DNA of 64,000 bases from Brevibacillus sp. JNUCC-41. GTDB taxonomy: Bacteria; Bacillota; Bacilli; Bacillales; DSM-1321. The notes under the pieces are model-generated. The model made no database searches and had not been told where the DNA came from. It saw only the letters and a list, made by a program, of their open reading frames with translations. Every line of letters starts with the position of its first letter. Position 1 is the first letter of the stretch. The position numbers and the translations under genes are program-made. Positions 31,653 through 40,204 of this stretch are shown piece by piece. The DNA lies in contig NZ_CP062163.1 in assembly GCF_014844095.1 (NCBI RefSeq), positions 5,426,699 to 5,490,698 of the forward strand, in the 5' to 3' direction.

Positions 31653-32224
31653 TACATCTTCTCCTTCAAATTCATGATCAAATCATTATATGTCTTAAAT
31701 GTGTCAGGGTAAATTGCCTGATTTCTTTTCATTAAAAAAACAACTGTATTCCTTAAAGCCTGAATGACAGCATGATCCAAATTTTGCTTTGCCGTCTGCC
31801 TGACTTCATCGACACCGGGAAAAGAACGTCCCGGCTCAATATAGTCAGCAAGGTATACGACTTTATCCAATAGGCTCATGCCAACCCTGCCAGACGTGTG
31901 ATAGGCAATTGCATCCAAGATTTCAGCGTCCTGAATGCCAGCTTCCTTTTTCACCAGATAAGCCCCGACAGGAGCGTGCCACAGCTCCATATTGTATTCA
32001 AGTAGAGCCTGGTCCATTTTTTCAGCGATTATTATTTGCTCCATTTCCTCTTTTGGACGAAATTTTGCATAATCATGGAAAATGGCTGCCAGTTCGGCTT
32101 TTTTGACGTCGGCACCATACCGTTCAGCAAGTTCTATCGCTGACTCGACCACACCCAATGTATGAATGTACCTGCGCTCGGTGATTTGTTCTTTGACCAG
32201 CGCCAATGCTTTCTCACGATTCAT
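31652..32224 (-). CDS. yqeK: HD-domain Ap4A hydrolase YqeK
   Basis: 190-residue HD phosphohydrolase. The metal ligands are visible as IFHDYAK (HD) and WHAPVG, AYHTSGR. YqeK enzymes split diadenosine tetraphosphate symmetrically into two ADP. I chose ATG 32224 (MNREKALALV), matching the family start and leaving a proper distance to AAGGGA; the ATG three codons upstream is too close to it. Overlaps nadD by 11 bases. Confidence 0.94.
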   Translation of the reverse strand: MNREKALALVKEQITERRYIHTLGVVESAIELAERYGADVKKAELAAIFHDYAKFRPKEEMEQIIIAEKMDQALLEYNMELWHAPVGAYLVKKEAGIQDAEILDAIAYHTSGRVGMSLLDKVVYLADYIEPGRSFPGVDEVRQTAKQNLDHAVIQALRNTVVFLMKRNQAIYPDTFKTYNDLIMNLKEKM

Positions 32225-32783
32225 ATAAACCATTCCCTTTAATATACTTCACCACTGGATCTGCTATTAAATATTTCACGGTTTTCCCCGTCCTTAACTT
32301 CCTTCGTATCATGGAAGACGAAATGAACATCTGGGGGACTTTCACCATCGTGATCGGGTATAAGGTCTTTTCGTTATATCCAGGGCGCTTCACACCGACG
32401 AAATTGACCATATGCACCAGCTCGTCGATACGATGCCAATTTGGTAAGTACTCAATCATATCTGCGCCAATTATGAAATAGAACTCATTGGTTGGCTCAA
32501 GTTCTTTCAGCAATTTTATTGTGTCATACGTATAAGATGTGCCTTTTCTTTCTATTTCAATACCCTCAATATAAAAAGATGGGTTTCCGGCTAGCGCGTT
32601 TTCCAACATGGCCAGCCTGTCCATATCGGTTACTTCCTCCGATTTTTCCTTATGGGGAGGAACGTGATTCGGCATGAACCTGATTTCATCTAGCTCAAGG
32701 GCATCCAGCACTTCATTCGCTATAATTAAATGCCCGATATGCGGAGGATTGAATGTACCGCCAAGAATTCCAATTTTTTTCAT
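32214..32783 (-). CDS. nadD: Nicotinate-nucleotide adenylyltransferase
   Basis: 189-residue NadD with the nucleotidyltransferase motif GGTFNPPHIGH at the N-terminus and ISSSMIRR near the C-terminus. It makes deamido-NAD from nicotinate mononucleotide. Part of the yqeG-yqeM operon, 11 bases after yhbY. Confidence 0.96.
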   Translation of the reverse strand: MKKIGILGGTFNPPHIGHLIIANEVLDALELDEIRFMPNHVPPHKEKSEEVTDMDRLAMLENALAGNPSFYIEGIEIERKGTSYTYDTIKLLKELEPTNEFYFIIGADMIEYLPNWHRIDELVHMVNFVGVKRPGYNEKTLYPITMVKVPQMFISSSMIRRKLRTGKTVKYLIADPVVKYIKGNGLYES

Positions 32784-32794
32784 AGATAGGTTCC

Positions 32795-33085
32795 TTAAGG
32801 TAATTTAAGTTGTTTGTTTTCTTTTGATTCTTTATACAGCACAATTGTGTAGCCGATAATCTGAACCAATTCCGCCCGTGCACCTTTTGATAAAGAAAGT
32901 CCCACATCATTGCGGTCCTCTTCACAGTTTTGAAGGATGCTGACCTTGATTAATTCACGTACTTCTAGCGCCTCACCAATTTGCTTGATGAGATTATCAT
33001 TGACGCCGCCTTTACCAACTTGAAAAATTGGATTGAGGTGATGGGCCTTTGATCGTAAAAATCTTTTCTGTTTTCCTGTTAACAT
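32795..33085 (-). CDS. yhbY: CRM-domain ribosome assembly RNA-binding protein YhbY
   Basis: 96-residue YhbY (YqeI) consisting of one CRM domain, with the GKGGVN loop near residue 24 that corresponds to the family GxxG motif. It binds pre-50S particles. Overlaps the aroE stop by 7 bases. Confidence 0.95.
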   Translation of the reverse strand: MLTGKQKRFLRSKAHHLNPIFQVGKGGVNDNLIKQIGEALEVRELIKVSILQNCEEDRNDVGLSLSKGARAELVQIIGYTIVLYKESKENKQLKLP

Positions 33086-33921
33086 GTGTTACCTCCTAGT
33101 TTGTTCAAGACAATATCTGTCATTCTTGCTGTATCCGGCATAATGCCTGTCCATATCTCAAATGCGAGTGCAGCCTGGTTGATGAACATCCCCAAACCAT
33201 TTTGCGTTTCCGCCCCTTTTTCCCCTGCTTCACGCAGCAGTTTGGTTTGCAAGGGGTTATAGATGATATCACTGACAATTGCGCCGGTTTTAAGCTGGTC
33301 GACCTTTAACGGTGAATGATCCAATTCCGGGCTCATTCCAGAAGAAGTCGTTTGGATGATTAAATCATATTGTGATAAGCTTTCTTCCGCTTCGATAATC
33401 GAGAGTGCCTTCGATACTTTATCATATGGGCAATCAGAAACAAGCTGGGCCGCTCTTTCCTTTGTCCGGTTTGCAATATCAACTTGCTTTACCCCTTCTT
33501 TTACAAGGGTAAAATAAATCGCACGCGCAGCACCGCCCGCTCCGATCACTAACGTTTTTTTAGCCTTGATGTCACTTGATATTTCATCGCATAAAGATTT
33601 GAAAAATCCTTTTCCGTCTGTATTATACCCTATAAACCGACCATTTTTGTTAACAACCGTATTTACAGCCCCGATTGCAAGGGCCAGTTCATCCACTTCA
33701 TCAAGGAAAGGAATGATTGAAGTCTTATGAGGAATCGTGATGTTAAACCCTTCTATACCAAGGGCTTTCATGCCTTTCACGGCATCGTTCAAACCTTCTT
33801 TCGTCACATGAAAATGATGATAAACCGCTTCTATATTTTCTTTTTCAAATGCATCATTATGAATGTCCGGTGACATCGAATGTGCAATTGGATCTCCCAT
33901 TACCCCATATATCTTTTTCAT
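33079..33921 (-). CDS. aroE: Shikimate dehydrogenase
   Basis: 280-residue AroE. N-terminal substrate domain with SMSPDIHN, the catalytic lysine in TIPHKT (about 63-68) and an NTDGKGF loop. NADP-binding Rossmann domain with VIGAGGAARA (about 126-135). It reduces 3-dehydroshikimate to shikimate in aromatic amino-acid synthesis. Lies between yqeH and yhbY in the conserved operon. Confidence 0.97.
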   Translation of the reverse strand: MKKIYGVMGDPIAHSMSPDIHNDAFEKENIEAVYHHFHVTKEGLNDAVKGMKALGIEGFNITIPHKTSIIPFLDEVDELALAIGAVNTVVNKNGRFIGYNTDGKGFFKSLCDEISSDIKAKKTLVIGAGGAARAIYFTLVKEGVKQVDIANRTKERAAQLVSDCPYDKVSKALSIIEAEESLSQYDLIIQTTSSGMSPELDHSPLKVDQLKTGAIVSDIIYNPLQTKLLREAGEKGAETQNGLGMFINQAALAFEIWTGIMPDTARMTDIVLNKLGGNTC

Positions 33922-33941
33922 AGACTTGACGACCCCTATAT

Positions 33942-35051
33942 TTAGATTAATGATTTGCGAACGATCACATTGACGCCCTTTGGAACATGTGCAACGATTT
34001 TCGCTCCCGGCTCATTGACCGTCACCCAGCCAAGACCAGAAAACACAATATCCATTTTACCATCTTTCAAGGAGAACTCATGTGGAATCAGCTTCGGAAA
34101 CTCCTCGATTTGTTCAGGCCGTGGGGGCGTCAGTAATTCCCCGGCATGGTTTTTATACAATTCATCGGCATTTTCGAGTTTTGTACGGTGAATATTCAAT
34201 TCATTCGAAAGGTAGCAAGTCAATGAACGCCTTCCGCCTGAGACATAGTCCAACCGGGCCAACCCTCCGAAAAATAGCGTCTGCGCTTCATTCAGTTGGT
34301 ACACTCTCGGCTTGATTTCCTTTTTCGGCATAATCACCTTGAAGTCCCGTTTGTCCACATAGTGAGCCATTTGATGATGATTAATGATTCCCGGTGTATC
34401 GATCAACGCCTGTTCATCATCCAAAGGAATTTCGATCATATCCAAGGTAGTCCCTGGGAAGTGGGAAGTCGTGATGATATCACTTTCTCCGCTCACTTCT
34501 TTTATAAGACGGTTTATGAAAGTCGATTTCCCTACATTCGTACATCCCACCACATAAACATCTTTACCTCTCCGATACCGCTCAATCGCATCAGCCGCTT
34601 CAAGTATGTGCTTTCCCTTTTCTGCACTGACAAGCAGGACATCAACCGGGTTAAGACCCAATTCCTTGGACGATTGCTTCATCCAATTGATCAACTTGTT
34701 CGGTTTTACGGATTTAGGCAATAAATCAACCTTATTTCCGATCAGAAGAACATCATTTCTTCCTACAAATCGATGCAGGCCAGGCAGCCAGCTTCCATTG
34801 AAATCAAAAATATCGACGATTTTGACGATTAAAGAGTCGGTTTCGCCTACTTTATTCAAGATTTTCAGGAAGTCATCGTCTGTTAAGGAAACATCTTGAA
34901 CTTCGTTATAATGTTTCAATTTAAAGCAGCGCTGACAAACGATGGTCTCCTTTTCCAGAGCTGATTTAGGGGCAAAGCCCAATTCCTTCGGATCTTCAGT
35001 CTGGACCTTCACACCGCAGCCGATGCACGCTAATTCTTGATGATTGTTCAA
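33942..35051 (-). CDS. yqeH: Ribosome biogenesis GTPase YqeH
   Basis: 369-residue circularly permuted GTPase. An N-terminal zinc finger (CIGCG ... CQRCF), then G4 NKVD, then G1 GCTNVGKST, then G3 DTPG. It is needed for 30S assembly. I chose the TTG at 35051, which overlaps the yqeG stop (TTGA) and has GGGAGGA 6 bases upstream; an in-frame ATG at 35066 with a weaker site is the alternative and would add five residues. Confidence 0.92.
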   Translation of the reverse strand: MNNHQELACIGCGVKVQTEDPKELGFAPKSALEKETIVCQRCFKLKHYNEVQDVSLTDDDFLKILNKVGETDSLIVKIVDIFDFNGSWLPGLHRFVGRNDVLLIGNKVDLLPKSVKPNKLINWMKQSSKELGLNPVDVLLVSAEKGKHILEAADAIERYRRGKDVYVVGCTNVGKSTFINRLIKEVSGESDIITTSHFPGTTLDMIEIPLDDEQALIDTPGIINHHQMAHYVDKRDFKVIMPKKEIKPRVYQLNEAQTLFFGGLARLDYVSGGRRSLTCYLSNELNIHRTKLENADELYKNHAGELLTPPRPEQIEEFPKLIPHEFSLKDGKMDIVFSGLGWVTVNEPGAKIVAHVPKGVNVIVRKSLI

Positions 35052-35569
35052 TTGTGATCCTCCCATTCTATCATTCCTTTTCGTTTAAAAAACGCCATGA
35101 TCTTTCTTTCAAAATAACGATTGATCCTTGTTCTGAATTCGTCGGTTTGTGCTACAGGGAGCACTAAGATCGTATGAAACCCGCCTCTGTTCCCTCCCAA
35201 TACATCCGTCAATAACTGATCGCCGATTACGACCGTTTCTTCCAATTTCAACCCCATTGTCTTACGGGCCTTATGGAAAGCTCTTGCCATCGGTTTTCTG
35301 GCCTGGAAGATAAACGGAATGTGAAGCGGATCGGAAAAAGCCCGAACCCGATTTTCATTATTATTGGACACAATCGTCACTAAAATCCCATGATCCCGCA
35401 TATTGTCGAACCATTTGATTAAATCGGGGGTGGCAGTTGGCCTGTCCCATTCAACGAGAGTATTATCCAAATCGGTAATGACTCCCTTAATCCCTCTTTT
35501 TTTCAATTCTTGAGGATCTATATTAAAAATGCTTTTAACATGTTCACTCGGCAAAAATAATTTAAGCAT
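35048..35569 (-). CDS. yqeG: YqeG family HAD-type phosphatase
   Basis: 173-residue HAD IIIA phosphatase. Motif I is in VITDLDNTLVEWD (nucleophile aspartate DLDNT), motif II is the threonine/serine strand VTIVSNN, and motif III/IV lies in VVIGDQLLTD. First gene of the yqeG-yqeH-aroE-yhbY-nadD-yqeK-rsfS-yqeM operon, with a good sigma-A promoter 40-70 bases upstream. Substrate unknown. Confidence 0.94.
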   Translation of the reverse strand: MLKLFLPSEHVKSIFNIDPQELKKRGIKGVITDLDNTLVEWDRPTATPDLIKWFDNMRDHGILVTIVSNNNENRVRAFSDPLHIPFIFQARKPMARAFHKARKTMGLKLEETVVIGDQLLTDVLGGNRGGFHTILVLPVAQTDEFRTRINRYFERKIMAFFKRKGMIEWEDHN

Positions 35570-35608
35570 ATTGACACCTCTATATTTTCGTTAAAATTTA
35601 CCGTCTCC

Positions 35609-35637
35609 ATCATATCGAATTTTCAGCACACTTTCAA
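35609..35637 (-). promoter_or_regulatory. Sigma-A promoter of the yqeG operon
   Basis: Minus strand TTGAAA (35637-35632), 17-base spacer, TATGAT (35614-35609). Confidence 0.8.
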
Positions 35638-35800
35638 AAAAAATTAGGAAAGAAAGGCCGTCGGTAAAGAAACATCATAATGTATGTTTTCTAATATGGA
35701 AAGGCATTTTTCATTAAATAATGGGAAATTTGCAGTCTGACCAGAACAAAAGAACTAATTATTCATAAAAGATTTCGACAAAAATTTCATTTATTCAATC

Positions 35801-35936
35801 TGTGGATAACTTTACTAACATTTTCCATACTGATGTGCACCATTTCCCCTACCTTGTAAACAACTTAACCACAAGTTATCCACTTTCAACTGTGGATAAC
35901 AGAACGATTGTTCTCCACGTTTATTTCTGATACAGT
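35801..35936 (+). promoter_or_regulatory. DnaA-box cluster and probable promoter of sda
   Basis: Two perfect DnaA boxes in the TGTGGATAA orientation (35801-35809 and 35891-35899), a one-mismatch box TTATCCACT (35876-35884) and a one-mismatch TTAACCACA (35865-35873). A plausible sigma-A promoter follows: TTGTTC (35908-35913), 17-base spacer, TACAGT (35931-35936). DnaA control of sda is established in B. subtilis. Confidence 0.85.
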
Positions 35937-36023
35937 AGGGGTACATCAAGGAAGACTTATCAATATATGCAAGTAAACACCAAATTATTACTCGCAATCC
36001 CAATTGGAGGTGAGCAGCCGCAA

Positions 36024-36035
36024 ATGGCGTTCTGA
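36024..36035 (+). other. Three-codon leader ORF overlapping the sda start
   Basis: The strong ribosome binding site GGAGGTGA (36006-36013) is correctly spaced for an ATG at 36024 that encodes only Met-Ala-Phe. Its stop codon overlaps the sda ATG as TGATG. From this site the sda start is 21 bases away, so sda appears to depend on translational coupling. Confidence 0.5.
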
Positions 36036-36175
36036 TGCAAAAACTATCTGATGACCTGTTGCTTGAATCCTATTTTAAAGCACAGAATTTAAAGTTGAGT
36101 ACCGATTTCATCCGCCTCATAGAAACGGAAATTCATCGAAGATCCCTGACACATAAAATCCGATCAATATTTTAA
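36035..36175 (+). CDS. sda: Sporulation checkpoint protein Sda
   Basis: 46-residue protein beginning [16 protein letters not shown], a close match to Sda (helical hairpin). Sda binds histidine kinase KinA and blocks autophosphorylation, delaying sporulation when replication is disturbed. The location between yqeG and psd, opposite orientation to yqeG, and the DnaA boxes upstream fit the known regulation. There is no own ribosome binding site; see the leader ORF. Confidence 0.9.
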   Translation: MQKLSDDLLLESYFKAQNLKLSTDFIRLIETEIHRRSLTHKIRSIF

Positions 36176-36186
36176 TATGAAATACA

Positions 36187-36217
36187 TAGGCTGACATCAA
36201 ATGTCAGCCTCTTATTT
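36187..36217. terminator. Terminator between sda and psd
   Basis: Perfect stem GGCTGACAT / ATGTCAGCC with a 3-base loop (36190-36210), shared by the convergent genes. Confidence 0.8.
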
Positions 36218-36227
36218 TCATTTGAAG

Positions 36228-37028
36228 TTAGACGGCCCTCATGAATCCGATTGTTTCACCCACACGGACATCTGCGGGAATGGATATGTTTCCTTCAAGT
36301 TCAAAACTTCCTTTTTCAAAAAGAAGAACCACTGTGGACCCAAAGCTGAAATAAGAAAATTCCTGTCCTTTTTCCAATTCATCCGATTCATCAGTAATGA
36401 CGATCGAATTTATGAACATGGCCCCGACTTTCACCATTGCCAGACTTCCCGCTTCATTTTGAAGTTCAGTTATTGTCCGGTAATTTTTTGATAAAGGCTC
36501 TTTTCCATATTTCATGCCCCATTTATTAACGGGGTACGATTTCCTTCCAAGGGTCCAACGTTTGACCACGGAACCCTTGATTGGTGCATGGATCCTATGG
36601 TAATGACTCGGGCTTAAGTATAGCACGAGATATTTGCCCCCTAAGTACTTTTCCAAACAAAGCTCATCCCCGAGCATTTCCTCCATTGAATATACCTTTC
36701 CCTTAACGACGATATTTTTATCAGCGCGTATCTCCCCTGAATCCTCAAGAACACCGTCCACAGGACAAGCTACCGCAGAAGGAACTGCCGTAATTGGCCT
36801 GGCATCCGCTTTTAACTGCCTGGTAAATAGCTCGTGCAGGTTCGTATAAGCTTTTACCTCCTTACCAAATTCCTGTTGATTAAGATTAAATGTTTTTACA
36901 TAAAATAAAATTAAGGGCCTGCTCCAACGAGATTGGCTAAAATGCTTTAATAAACCCGATGAATACTGACCATTCGTCAGTTCAATAAGAATGCGATACA
37001 AAGACTGAAACAAATAAAACCACTCCAA
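36228..37028 (-). CDS. psd: Phosphatidylserine decarboxylase proenzyme
   Basis: 266-residue Psd. It contains the autocleavage motif in FGSTVVLLF (the GST at about 235-237), where serine becomes the pyruvoyl group, and the HRIHAP and PVDG metal/active-site regions. It makes phosphatidylethanolamine from phosphatidylserine. Divergently transcribed from pssA, which makes its substrate. Confidence 0.95.
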   Translation of the reverse strand: MEWFYLFQSLYRILIELTNGQYSSGLLKHFSQSRWSRPLILFYVKTFNLNQQEFGKEVKAYTNLHELFTRQLKADARPITAVPSAVACPVDGVLEDSGEIRADKNIVVKGKVYSMEEMLGDELCLEKYLGGKYLVLYLSPSHYHRIHAPIKGSVVKRWTLGRKSYPVNKWGMKYGKEPLSKNYRTITELQNEAGSLAMVKVGAMFINSIVITDESDELEKGQEFSYFSFGSTVVLLFEKGSFELEGNISIPADVRVGETIGFMRAV

Positions 37029-37062
37029 AATGTAAAATTATTCTAAATTCCCCTTGCATAAA

Positions 37063-37091
37063 TTGTGTTAAATAAAATATTATTATATAAT
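37063..37091 (+). promoter_or_regulatory. Sigma-A promoter of pssA
   Basis: TTGTGT (37063-37068), 17-base spacer, TATAAT (37086-37091), in a very AT-rich divergent region between psd and pssA. Confidence 0.7.
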
Positions 37092-37149
37092 AAATACTTA
37101 TGTTTACTATATTTTGTTTTAATTTGTTTCATTTGAAAGGAGTGAAAAG

Positions 37150-37689
37150 ATGTTTTTATTACACGCCCTAGATCAATCCATTAAAAAATTGAAAGCACAA
37201 ACAGCAAATATACTTACTTTAATTAATTTATCCCTTGGTGGATTTGCGATAATTGCCGTAATGCACGGCCAATTGAATTTAAGCCTGTTATTAATTTTCC
37301 TGGCTGCCCTTGCAGATCGCTTTGACGGTATGGTTGCTCGGAAATTCAACATTGAATCGGAATTGGGTAAGCAACTTGACTCGATGTGTGACATCATATC
37401 CTTTGGAGTCGCACCAGCTCTATTATTATACCAAGGAATATTAATAGAATTCGGAGCACCTGGCACACTCTTCACGGTTTTCTATATTGGCTGTGGCGCA
37501 TTTCGTCTCGCCCGCTTCAATATAAGTGAAAGCAATGGATATTTTACAGGAGTGCCAATTACGGTTGCGGGCTGCATCGCTACTTTAAGTTATCTAGCCA
37601 TCCCGTATTTCCATCCGGTCTTTTTCTTATCCCTCATGATTATATTATCATTACTTATGGTCAGTCCATTTAAATTGAAGAAAGTTTAA
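37150..37689 (+). CDS. pssA: CDP-diacylglycerol-serine O-phosphatidyltransferase
   Basis: 179-residue integral membrane enzyme. The CDP-alcohol phosphotransferase motif D-G-x2-A-R-x8-G-x3-D-x3-D appears as DRFDGMVARKFNIESELGKQ and the following LDSMCD. It condenses CDP-diacylglycerol with serine. GAAAGGAG lies 8 bases before the ATG. Divergent partner of psd. Confidence 0.96.
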   Translation: MFLLHALDQSIKKLKAQTANILTLINLSLGGFAIIAVMHGQLNLSLLLIFLAALADRFDGMVARKFNIESELGKQLDSMCDIISFGVAPALLLYQGILIEFGAPGTLFTVFYIGCGAFRLARFNISESNGYFTGVPITVAGCIATLSYLAIPYFHPVFFLSLMIILSLLMVSPFKLKKV

Positions 37690-37698
37690 ATAAGAAAG

Positions 37699-37730
37699 GC
37701 GGATGTCCTATACCGGACATCCGCTTTTTT
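37699..37730. terminator. Convergent terminator between pssA and the M3 peptidase
   Basis: Stem GCGGATGTCC / GGACATCCGC with a 6-base loop and T6. Confidence 0.9.
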
Positions 37731-37757
37731 CATTCATATTCCCTCCGAAAACCCATC

Positions 37758-39551
37758 TCAAGCTTTTCGGACCAGGGGGTCGGTCAAGCGCAAGAATTCT
37801 TCTACATCCTCCATACAGGCATTGACCGCTTCTTCCCAAAAATCCCGGGTCTTCAAATCGACGCCTAAATGTTTCTTCGCCAAATCCTCGACCTTCATCG
37901 AACCGGTATCCTTCAATAGAGCGATATATTTTTCTTCGAATCCTGCTGGTTCTTTCAGGGCATTCGCGTATATGCCTAATGAGAATAAGTATCCGAATGT
38001 GTACGGAAAATTATAAAATGGTACACCTGTAATATAAAAATGGAGCTTTGAAGCCCAGAACGTTGGATTATAATCACTTAAAGCATCGCCATAAGCTTCT
38101 TTTTGTGCCTCGACCATCAGTTCATTCAACCGTTCGGCACTGACATACCCTTGTTTCCTCTCATCATAAAACCTTGTTTCGAATAAGTAGCGGGCATGGA
38201 TATTCATCAATAATGCCACGGATCGCTGAATTTTATCTTCTAAAAGCACCAGCTTTTCTTCCTCACTGGCAGCTTCCTTCACAGCTGCATCCGCAACGAC
38301 CATTTCAGCAAAAGTAGAAGCGGTTTCAGCAACGTTCATGGCATATGACCGATTCAATGGATGGATCTCCCTCATCGCATATGAATGGAATGCATGTCCC
38401 AATTCATGGGCCAATGTCGATACATTGGATGGGGTTCCCGAATACGTCATGAAAATTCTTGACTGCTTATTTAATGGAAAGCCGGTGCAAAAACCGCCTG
38501 GTCTCTTACCTGGTCTGTCCTCCGCTTCAATCCAGCTGTCTTCAAAAGCTTTTTGGGTGAAGTTTGCTAATTGAGAGCCGAACTTAGAGAATTGCTGTAT
38601 GATGAATTCTGCACCTTCTTGATAATCCATTACTTTGGTCTCTGCTGTAACAGCGAGCGGTGCATCCAAATCCGCCCAACTTAATTTATCCAAATCCAGT
38701 AACTCCGCTTTCCTTTCTAAAAACCTCACAAGCGGCTCCTTATGATCGGCGATTACATTCCACATGCTTTCGAGAGTTTCTTTTTTCATCCTCCCTATTT
38801 CAAGAGGCTCTTTCAAAATATCATCCCAGCCCCGTTTTTCATTCACACTGAGACGAAATCCGGCCAAATGGTTCAAAGTCCGGGCAAAAAGGTCACTTTT
38901 TCCCTCCCAAGCCTGTTCCCACGCAGTAAATAATTCTTTCCGGTTCCTTTCATCAGGATCGGAAAATTTATTCGCCGCTTGGCCTACGGAAAGCTTTTCA
39001 CCTTTATAAGGGATGGTCATTGAACCGACGATCGTATCATACATTTGGCTCCAACCTTCGAAACCGTCCATGGCCAATTGAGTGATTAATGATTCTTCCT
39101 TCACGGAAAGCTTTTCCTTTGCCTTTTCCCGACGTTCATTCAATACGAATTTCAATTCATTCAATGGTTCTTTTTCGAGGATTTTTTTAAAGAAAGCATC
39201 ATCAAGCTGTATCAACTTTTCATCCAGGTTGCTTAACACCATTTTTAGTGAAGCGACTATCTTCATCTGTTTGATCCGCAGCTGACCAGCCTTTTTATCC
39301 TGTGCATTTTGAGCTTCAAGGCAGCCGATGAATGCACTTGCCTGCGTGGATTTCATATTTGTATTTTTAAAAAGATCAAATGCCTGGATTAAACTGCTCT
39401 CATCATTTCCTTCAGGATTGATATTGCTTACAATTCGGTCTAATTCTTTTACCTCGTCGTTTATTTCATCTAAAAAAATCAGGAACTCCTTAGAAGAGCT
39501 TCCTCCTTTAAAAAAGATATCCAAATCCCATGTCAAAGAATATCCCATCAT
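37758..39551 (-). CDS. M3 family oligoendopeptidase (PepF-like)
   Basis: 597-residue zinc metallopeptidase with the HExxH motif in LAHELGHAFHSY (about 380) and the downstream glutamate in MNVAETASTFAEM. The N-terminal half is the helical domain of M3B oligoendopeptidases. It cleaves peptides in the cytoplasm. I placed the start at ATG 39551 (MMGYSLTWDLD), 6 bases after AAGGGGG. Single-gene unit. Substrate not predictable. Confidence 0.9.
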   Translation of the reverse strand: MMGYSLTWDLDIFFKGGSSSKEFLIFLDEINDEVKELDRIVSNINPEGNDESSLIQAFDLFKNTNMKSTQASAFIGCLEAQNAQDKKAGQLRIKQMKIVASLKMVLSNLDEKLIQLDDAFFKKILEKEPLNELKFVLNERREKAKEKLSVKEESLITQLAMDGFEGWSQMYDTIVGSMTIPYKGEKLSVGQAANKFSDPDERNRKELFTAWEQAWEGKSDLFARTLNHLAGFRLSVNEKRGWDDILKEPLEIGRMKKETLESMWNVIADHKEPLVRFLERKAELLDLDKLSWADLDAPLAVTAETKVMDYQEGAEFIIQQFSKFGSQLANFTQKAFEDSWIEAEDRPGKRPGGFCTGFPLNKQSRIFMTYSGTPSNVSTLAHELGHAFHSYAMREIHPLNRSYAMNVAETASTFAEMVVADAAVKEAASEEEKLVLLEDKIQRSVALLMNIHARYLFETRFYDERKQGYVSAERLNELMVEAQKEAYGDALSDYNPTFWASKLHFYITGVPFYNFPYTFGYLFSLGIYANALKEPAGFEEKYIALLKDTGSMKVEDLAKKHLGVDLKTRDFWEEAVNACMEDVEEFLRLTDPLVRKA

Positions 39552-39710
39552 GCATTGCCCCCTTTTTATCACTAATCCCATTATAGAGGTAAATGCAACA
39601 TTTTTCTAATTAAAAGGAATTTTCAGTATTTTGTCGGAACATTTTTCTATATCCCGGATTAAAAGCATGTTATGATGTATATATTCTTGGGAAAGGGGCG
39701 GTTGATTCAT

Positions 39711-40013
39711 ATGAAATTCTTCATTCACATGTCTGCCATCATCCTGCTCCTTTGGACACTGCCCATACAGTTCCATCATCATGCACAGCAGCTAAACATT
39801 GAGGAACATACCGATGTTCACCATTGGGATAAGGCCGACAAGAAACAGCCTTTCGTGCCTTCCTTTAGTTCCTGGCAAACACTTACCATTATTCTCTTTT
39901 TCGAATTTTCCATTTTGGGTTTTCTTTATTTTCACTCAAATCTTCGCCGACGATATCTCAGCCCTGTTTTTTTCCAGGCGAATTACGTAGCCTTACGCTC
40001 TGACATTTTATAA
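39711..40013 (+). CDS. Hypothetical small membrane protein
   Basis: 100-residue protein with a signal-anchor at residues 1-20, a His-rich external segment (HHHAQQL...DVHHWDK), and a second transmembrane segment at about 55-75 followed by a basic tail. AAGGGGCGG lies 9 bases upstream of the ATG. I do not recognise a family. It is followed by another tiny gene 25 bases downstream, so they may form a unit ending at the terminator near 40175. Confidence 0.65.
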   Translation: MKFFIHMSAIILLLWTLPIQFHHHAQQLNIEEHTDVHHWDKADKKQPFVPSFSSWQTLTIILFFEFSILGFLYFHSNLRRRYLSPVFFQANYVALRSDIL

Positions 40014-40038
40014 AAATTAAAATGGAGGAGTGATTCAT

Positions 40039-40155
40039 ATGTGGTTTCGCTTTATTATGATAGGGTTCTTATCTTTAACCGCTTCACGCATGTTCCTTTT
40101 TCAAGGAATCGAGATTTATCACGCTTTTGCAGATATGATCAGAAATAAATATTAA
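40039..40155 (+). CDS. Hypothetical 38-residue protein
   Basis: A short open frame with a very good ribosome binding site (GGAGGAG, 8 bases before the ATG). One hydrophobic segment (residues 1-24) is followed by a short polar tail. The terminator at 40154-40190 follows directly. It resembles the many single-span mini-proteins of sporulating Bacillus, but I recognise no family. Confidence 0.6.
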   Translation: MWFRFIMIGFLSLTASRMFLFQGIEIYHAFADMIRNKY

Positions 40156-40190
40156 AAAAAGAGTGCGGGGAAATTTTCCCGCACTCTCTT
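40154..40190. terminator. Convergent terminator after the mini-gene and sigK
   Basis: Stem GAGTGCGGG / CCCGCACTC (40161-40186) with A run and T-rich flank, shared by convergent genes. Confidence 0.88.
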
Positions 40191-40204
40191 TGCCTTTTAC
40201 CATC

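Noticed and set aside
32794..33085. Overlaps between operon genes as possible frameshifts
   Set aside because: Overlaps of 4-11 bases (aroE/yhbY, nadD/yqeK, rsfS/yqeM, yqeG/yqeH) join complete proteins of normal length and are ordinary translational coupling.
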